A stretch of 16,645 nucleotides of DNA from Actinomycetota bacterium (GTDB lineage: Bacteria; Actinomycetota; Thermoleophilia; Gaiellales; Gaiellaceae). Below the pieces are notes generated by a model, which was not told the DNA's origin, did not search any database, and saw nothing but the letters and a program-made list of their open reading frames with translations. A program made the translations under genes and the position numbers. Below are positions 12,080 through 16,645 of the stretch, piece after piece (the stretch's first letter is position 1; each line of letters starts with the position of its first letter). The DNA is taken from contig JACCTQ010000259.1 in NCBI GenBank assembly GCA_013812265.1, positions 1-16,645 on the forward strand. Direction: 5' to 3'.

Positions 12080-13102
12080 GTGGACTACCGAGAGGGACTC
12101 GCAGAGCTGCACACGCACCTGGGCGCCTCGGTCGCGTCCGACATCCTCTGGAGCCTCGCACACGAGCAGGGGATCGCCTTGCCGGTCAAGGACTTCTGGG
12201 AGTTCGACCGGCTCGTCACCGTCTCGGACCCGAGAGGCGTCGAGAATCTCGACGCGCTCGACCGCATCTACCACTGGACGGAGCTGATCCAGTCGAGCCC
12301 GCTCGCTGTCGAGCGGTCTGTTCACGCCGCCATCGGCGGCGCGTACCGCTCGCAACGGATCACGACGCTCGAGCTTCGCTTCAATCCGATGAAGCGAAAC
12401 CGAGGCGGCGAGCGCGACCTCGACCACATCATCATGGCCGCGGTGCGCGGGCTCGACCGCGCGAGCCTCGAATATCCGCAGGTACGCGCGGGTCTGATCT
12501 TGATGATGGATCGCACTTTCGACGAACGGCAGAACGCGATCATCGTCGAAAAGGCAATTCGCTACCTCTCGCGCGGCGTCGTCGGCATCGACATCGCCGG
12601 CCCGCGACCGGGAGGCGCCCGCTACCCGTACGGCGAGCTCGCATCGCTCGTCGAGGAGGCGCGGGCGGCCGGTCTGGGGGTGACGATCCACGTCGGCGAG
12701 GAGGGCGGAGAGCATGGATTGGAGGAGATAGGCGAGGTGATCGAGGAGCTCCGGCCAGAGCGGATCGGACACGGGATCCTCGCCGCGGGCTCACCGGAGC
12801 TGATGTCGGCGCTCCGTGGCACGGGGATCGTGCTCGAGATCTGTCCGACGTCGAATCTGCTGACGAAGGCGCTGCGCGACGAGGACGAGCTACGCGACGT
12901 GTTCCGCGCGTTCGTCGACCACGGTGTCGCCTTCACGATCGCTACCGACGGGCCGGAGATGATGCGCACGCACCTGCGCGACGAGCTGGAGTTGCTGCTG
13001 CGGATCGGCGCCCTCGGAGAGGAGGAGCTCGCCGAGGCGAACGCCCGCGGTCACGAGGCGAGCTTCGTGAGGGAACTGCCTGCGCCGGCCACCGCTAGGT
13101 AG
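12080..13102 (+). CDS. Adenosine deaminase-family metal-dependent deaminase
   Basis: This 340-residue amidohydrolase follows the adenosine deaminase pattern. It has zinc ligands His11 and His13 in HTHLGA, His204 in TIHVGEEGG with catalytic Glu207, His231 in RIGHG, and Asp290 in IATDGPEMM. In classical adenosine deaminases the last motif reads TDDP, whose second Asp contacts the purine; here that position is Gly291. The metal centre therefore looks intact but substrate recognition may differ. Relatives of this family act on adenosine, adenine, AMP or aminodeoxyfutalosine (menaquinone pathway). The substrate cannot be decided, and no futalosine-pathway neighbours are seen. The GTG start has a TAGACT box 6 nt upstream. 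It is divergent from the PimA-like gene (82 bp) and convergent with the NlpC/P60 gene. Confidence 0.85.
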   Translation: MDYREGLAELHTHLGASVASDILWSLAHEQGIALPVKDFWEFDRLVTVSDPRGVENLDALDRIYHWTELIQSSPLAVERSVHAAIGGAYRSQRITTLELRFNPMKRNRGGERDLDHIIMAAVRGLDRASLEYPQVRAGLILMMDRTFDERQNAIIVEKAIRYLSRGVVGIDIAGPRPGGARYPYGELASLVEEARAAGLGVTIHVGEEGGEHGLEEIGEVIEELRPERIGHGILAAGSPELMSALRGTGIVLEICPTSNLLTKALRDEDELRDVFRAFVDHGVAFTIATDGPEMMRTHLRDELELLLRIGALGEEELAEANARGHEASFVRELPAPATAR

Positions 13103-13103
13103 A

Positions 13104-13119
13104 GCGCGAGCAAGCGCGC
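13104..13119. terminator. Small hairpin between convergent genes
   Basis: GCGCG (13104-13108) can pair with CGCGC (13115-13119) over a 6-nt loop in the 34-bp gap between the convergent deaminase and NlpC/P60 stops. The stem is short with no T tract, so it is only a weak terminator candidate. Confidence 0.2.
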
Positions 13120-13136
13120 GGCGGGTGGACCCAGCG

Positions 13137-13712
13137 TTAGCCGAAGCGCACGTACCGCCGCACGCGCGCCGCCAGTTGCGGCGGATGGTCCTCCTCCACG
13201 ACACCGTTGACGCTGTCCCGCTGGGTCGAATGGAGGATGCGGCCTTCCCCGACCCAGAAGGCGATGTGGTCTCCGTAGCAGACCAGATCGCCGGGACGAA
13301 GGACTTCCGCAGCAACTGTCTCACCGGCTTCCTCCTGCTGGTCGGCGTCCCGCGGAATCAGGTGACCCAGTCGCCGATAGGCCATGTGGACGAGGCCGGA
13401 GCAGTCAATCCCCCGTTGCGTCATTCCTCCCCACTCGTACGGCGCCCCGAGGAACGTGCGCGCCTCTGCGAGAGGATCGCCCTCCCTGCGGGGGCCGAGC
13501 CAATCGTTGCTCGCTGCTCCACCGAGAGCCGCCCGCCGGATCCAGCCCGGGTAGTCATACGCGGTTCGCACGCGCGCCCACTCCCCGCGCTCCTCCTCCA
13601 CGCGGAGCGGCTCCCCGCGAACGGCCTGGGTCACCTGCTCGGAGTCGTCGCGCGGCTCGGCGCGAATCGGCGCCACATCGCCGGCGCAGGTTCTCTCAGA
13701 GCCCGAGGACAC
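13137..13712 (-). CDS. SH3-NlpC/P60 (C40) peptidase, YkfC-like
   Basis: From GTG 13712 the protein has 191 residues. An SH3-like domain (about 13-62, VAPIRAEPRDDSEQV to GWIRRAAL) precedes an NlpC/P60 cysteine peptidase domain (about 80-191). The triad candidates are Cys104 in GIDCSGLVHMAYRRLG, His149 in GDHIAFWVG and His161 in ILHST. There is no signal peptide or membrane segment, so it should act in the cytoplasm. Cytoplasmic relatives such as Bacillus YkfC cut gamma-D-Glu-diamino acid bonds in imported murein peptides. The upstream frame is open to ATG 13778, but that start would overlap the HAD gene by 83 bp. GTG 13712 has GGAG 7 nt upstream and overlaps it by only 17 bp. It ends a same-strand series with dppD, dppF and the HAD gene, supporting a role in peptide recycling. 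Confidence 0.88.
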   Translation of the reverse strand: MSSGSERTCAGDVAPIRAEPRDDSEQVTQAVRGEPLRVEEERGEWARVRTAYDYPGWIRRAALGGAASNDWLGPRREGDPLAEARTFLGAPYEWGGMTQRGIDCSGLVHMAYRRLGHLIPRDADQQEEAGETVAAEVLRPGDLVCYGDHIAFWVGEGRILHSTQRDSVNGVVEEDHPPQLAARVRRYVRFG

Positions 13713-14427
13713 CGGGAAGCTCCGCGTAGCCTCGAACCACGTGATCCGCGTCTGGCGCATCGGTTGGATCGTCCACAATGCCGGCGTAGCGAATCGTGAT
13801 CATGCCGAGTTCATGCGCCCCCGCGACGTCGGTCAGCTTCAGATCGCCAACGTGCGCGGCTTCCTGCGGGGACGCCCCCAAAGCATCCAGCGCGGCGTGG
13901 AAGATGGCCGGGTGCGGCTTCAGAACGCCCACCTCGTCCGAGAAAGCTAGGGCCTCGGGCTCGAAGAACCCGATCAGGCCATGCTGGTCGAGGTGCCGTC
14001 TCATGACCGTTGCCGGCCCCCAGGCAAGATTGCTCACGATCCCGAGGCGGAGCCCGGCCTCACGAAGCTGACGCAGAACGTCCGCAGCTCCATCGATGGG
14101 AAGCAGCCGCCGCGCGGGCAGCGGATCCTCGAGCAGTGCCAGCAGCGCCGTTCGCCCGTCGGCATCCGTCTCGACCCGCAACTCGCTGAAGATGTGATTC
14201 AGCGAGTCTCCGGCGCCGAAGTGCCGCCGCTCGCCTTCCCAGGCAGCGCGCCCGGCAAGGCGGGCCGACTCGAACGCCGCCTGAACGAGCGCGTCCGGAT
14301 TCTCGCCGCCGCGACCGTCGAGCCATTCGACGATGTGGCGGACGCGGGCCTCTCGCACGGCCTCCCAGTCGGGGTCCGTGGTGAGAGTGTTTCCGAAATC
14401 GAAGGTGACGGCCGCGGGCGCGCTCAT
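13696..14427 (-). CDS. HAD-superfamily hydrolase (class IA-like)
   Basis: A 243-residue haloacid dehalogenase-type protein. Motif I is VTFDFGNTL (7-15) with nucleophile Asp10. A helical cap follows (about 20-105), then motif II IVSN (Ser in the usual Ser/Thr place), motif III LKPHPAIF with Lys, and motif IV HVGDLKLTDV. The residue two after the nucleophile is Gly12 rather than the usual acid/base Asp (DxD). This occurs in some HAD branches and may mean atypical phosphatase or non-phosphatase chemistry. Its ATG overlaps the dppF stop (ATGA, 14424-14427), so it is cotranslated with the transporter ATPase, and it overlaps the following peptidase gene. The substrate is unknown; a link to peptide or amino-sugar metabolism is only inferred from position. 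Confidence 0.9.
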   Translation of the reverse strand: MSAPAAVTFDFGNTLTTDPDWEAVREARVRHIVEWLDGRGGENPDALVQAAFESARLAGRAAWEGERRHFGAGDSLNHIFSELRVETDADGRTALLALLEDPLPARRLLPIDGAADVLRQLREAGLRLGIVSNLAWGPATVMRRHLDQHGLIGFFEPEALAFSDEVGVLKPHPAIFHAALDALGASPQEAAHVGDLKLTDVAGAHELGMITIRYAGIVDDPTDAPDADHVVRGYAELPGVLGL

Positions 14428-15536
14428 ACGATCGGAGGCTCCCAGGGGGCTTCGACAATTCCCGGGTCGAAGATCGTCTCGACCTCGTGCGGCTCGATCG
14501 TCCCTGCCTTAATCTCCTCGGCCCAGTGACACGCGACCTCGTGACCGGGGGAGAGCCGGCGGAGCGGCGGCCGCTCGTCCCGGCACCGGGTCGGCTGCAC
14601 GTACGGACAGCGCGTGTGAAAACGGCAGGCGTGCGGCGGGTTCGCCGGGCTCGGCAGGTCGCCGGCGAGGAGGATCGTCTCCCGCTCGAGCTCGACCTCG
14701 GGGTCGGGGATCGGCACAGCCGACAGGAGCGAGATCGTGTACGGGTGCAACGGGTTGTCGTAGAGCTCTACCGCCGGCGACACCTCCACGATCGACCCGA
14801 GATACATCACAGCGATCCGGTCGGAGATGTGCCTCACGACGGCGAGGTCGTGTGCGATGAACAGGTACGTGAGGTCGAACTCGCGCTGCAGCGACTCGAG
14901 CAGGTTGATGATCTGTGCCTGGATCGAGACGTCCAGCGCGGAGACCGGCTCGTCGGCGACGATGAAGTCGGGATTGACCGCCACCGCTCGGGCAACGCCG
15001 ATCCGCTGGCGCTGGCCTCCGGAAAACTCGTGCGGGTAGCGGCTCGTGGCGTCCGGGGGCAGCCCGACGATCTCCAGCAGCTCACGCACCCGGCGCCCCG
15101 TGTCCCGGCGCGAGGCGAGCCCGTGCGAGCGCAGCGGCTCGCCGACGATTCGACCCACGCTGTGGCGCGGATTCAAGGACGCGAACGGGTCCTGGAAGAC
15201 CATCTGCATGCGCCGGCGGAGCGGGCGCATCGCGTTCTCGCCGAGCAAGCTGATGTCCTGGCCGTCGAAGAGGATACGCCCGGCCGTGGGCTCGTAGAGA
15301 CGCAGGATCGCCCGTCCGACGGTTGACTTCCCGCAGCCCGACTCGCCCACGAGGCCGAGCGTCTCTCCGCGGCGGATCTCGAGGGAAACGTCGTCGACAG
15401 CCTTGATGTCGCCCACGTGCCGATCGAGGACGAGCCCGCTCTTGATCGGGAAGTAGACCTTCAGGTTCTCGAGCTGGACGAGCGGTGAGCTGCCGTTCGC
15501 GCTCACGTGGTGACGCTTTCGATGCACAACTGACAC
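14424..15536 (-). CDS. dppF: Dipeptide/oligopeptide ABC transporter ATPase, DppF/OppF type
   Basis: A 370-residue (from GTG 15536) peptide-import ATPase that acts on the cytoplasmic side of a permease pair. It has Walker A GESGCGKS (64-71), Q-loop FQDP (114-117), signature FSGGQRQR (171-178), Walker B IVADEP (192-197) and H-loop His229. The C-terminal oligopeptide-type extension (about 250-340) carries Cys304, Cys310, Cys318 and Cys336, a four-Cys set able to hold an iron-sulfur cluster. A further in-frame GTG at 15506 gives MSANGSSPLVQLENL, closer to typical family starts. Neither start has a clear ribosome site, so the N-terminus is uncertain by 10 residues. It follows dppD on the same strand and overlaps the HAD gene. 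The permease and binding-protein genes are presumably beyond the right edge. Confidence 0.92.
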   Translation of the reverse strand: MSVVHRKRHHVSANGSSPLVQLENLKVYFPIKSGLVLDRHVGDIKAVDDVSLEIRRGETLGLVGESGCGKSTVGRAILRLYEPTAGRILFDGQDISLLGENAMRPLRRRMQMVFQDPFASLNPRHSVGRIVGEPLRSHGLASRRDTGRRVRELLEIVGLPPDATSRYPHEFSGGQRQRIGVARAVAVNPDFIVADEPVSALDVSIQAQIINLLESLQREFDLTYLFIAHDLAVVRHISDRIAVMYLGSIVEVSPAVELYDNPLHPYTISLLSAVPIPDPEVELERETILLAGDLPSPANPPHACRFHTRCPYVQPTRCRDERPPLRRLSPGHEVACHWAEEIKAGTIEPHEVETIFDPGIVEAPWEPPIV

Positions 15537-15577
15537 AGGCAGGGTGCAACTTCAGCGATACGCTCGTAGCGGGAAGC

Positions 15578-15606
15578 GGGTGGTAAGCCCCCCACCCAGG
15601 GTGGGG
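15578..15606 (-). promoter_or_regulatory. Mutually exclusive GC hairpins between dppD and dppF
   Basis: In the 94-bp gap between the two ATPase genes, CCCCACCC (15590-15597) pairs with GGGTGGGG (15599-15606) around one base. Its inner part CCACCC (15592-15597) can instead pair with GGGTGG (15578-15583). In the minus-strand mRNA this gives two competing stems. It could modulate read-through, processing or relative expression of the two subunits, or be an interspersed palindrome. Confidence 0.35.
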
Positions 15607-15630
15607 AGAGGGAATGGTTCGGACGGGCGC

Positions 15631-16645
<1,015 letters not shown>

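Noticed and set aside
12008..12772. 254-codon minus-strand frame opposite the deaminase gene
   Set aside because: Shadow of the deaminase coding strand; no start context and no domain pattern.
11602..13098. 498-codon plus-strand frame covering parts of the PimA-like and deaminase genes
   Set aside because: It spans an intergenic promoter and two confirmed genes on opposite strands. Its Arg-rich low-complexity composition is typical of an out-of-frame high-GC shadow.
13713..13778. Longer NlpC/P60 start at ATG 13778
   Set aside because: It would overlap the HAD gene by 83 bp and lacks a ribosome site; GTG 13712 has GGAG at 7 nt.

Overview
The window is very GC-rich, with tight gene packing, frequent GTG starts and 4-base GTGA/ATGA start/stop overlaps. 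These traits, together with DUF1707, PimA-like, LPG-synthase-like and C40-peptidase families, suggest a chromosomal segment of an actinobacterium. My best guess is a deep-branching one such as Thermoleophilia (Gaiellales or Solirubrobacterales relatives). That placement is inference from gene content and remembered family resemblance, not a search. I saw no phage genes, insertion sequence, CRISPR array, tRNA or rRNA.

Layout. Positions 1-265 hold the 3' end of a putative SGNH-type hydrolase. A roughly 130-bp palindrome-bounded element (300-428) separates it from a convergent minus-strand block (464-3827): a proline dehydrogenase, a small hypothetical protein, an alpha/beta hydrolase, a DUF1707/LiaF-like protein and an unrecognised protein. 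From about 3839 the plus strand carries a UbiE-like methyltransferase overlapped by a UbiA-like seven-helix membrane protein. A membrane-anchored 370-residue coiled-coil protein follows. Then come xseA-xseB (exonuclease VII) and a stand-alone cyclic-nucleotide-binding-domain protein. A 66-codon gene lies on the minus strand just before xseA. After a convergent hairpin (8782-8807), a minus-strand set (8808-11997) reads, in transcription order, PimA-like glycosyltransferase, LPG-synthase-type membrane protein, glycerate kinase. A divergent adenosine deaminase-family gene (12080-13102) faces a minus-strand cluster that runs off the right edge: dppD (5'-truncated), dppF, HAD hydrolase, NlpC/P60 peptidase.

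How the genes may work together. The two peptide-transporter ATPases followed by a cytoplasmic-looking SH3-NlpC/P60 peptidase resemble the Bacillus dpp-ykf logic, in which murein peptides are imported and trimmed. The UbiE-like/UbiA-like pair looks like a prenyl-lipid or quinone modification module. The glycosyltransferase/LPG-synthase-like pair looks like an envelope glycolipid module. XseA and XseB are the two subunits of one nuclease.

The most striking shared signal is regulatory. Up to nine start codons have a -10-like hexamer, four of them matching TANNNT outright at 6-7 nt, ending 6-9 nt before the start codon and no convincing Shine-Dalgarno. This points to widespread leaderless transcription. 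Internal operon genes often have clear GGAG-type sites or overlap their upstream neighbour instead. I did not find a clearly novel defence or mobile system; the window is mostly ordinary chromosome with several family-level oddities.
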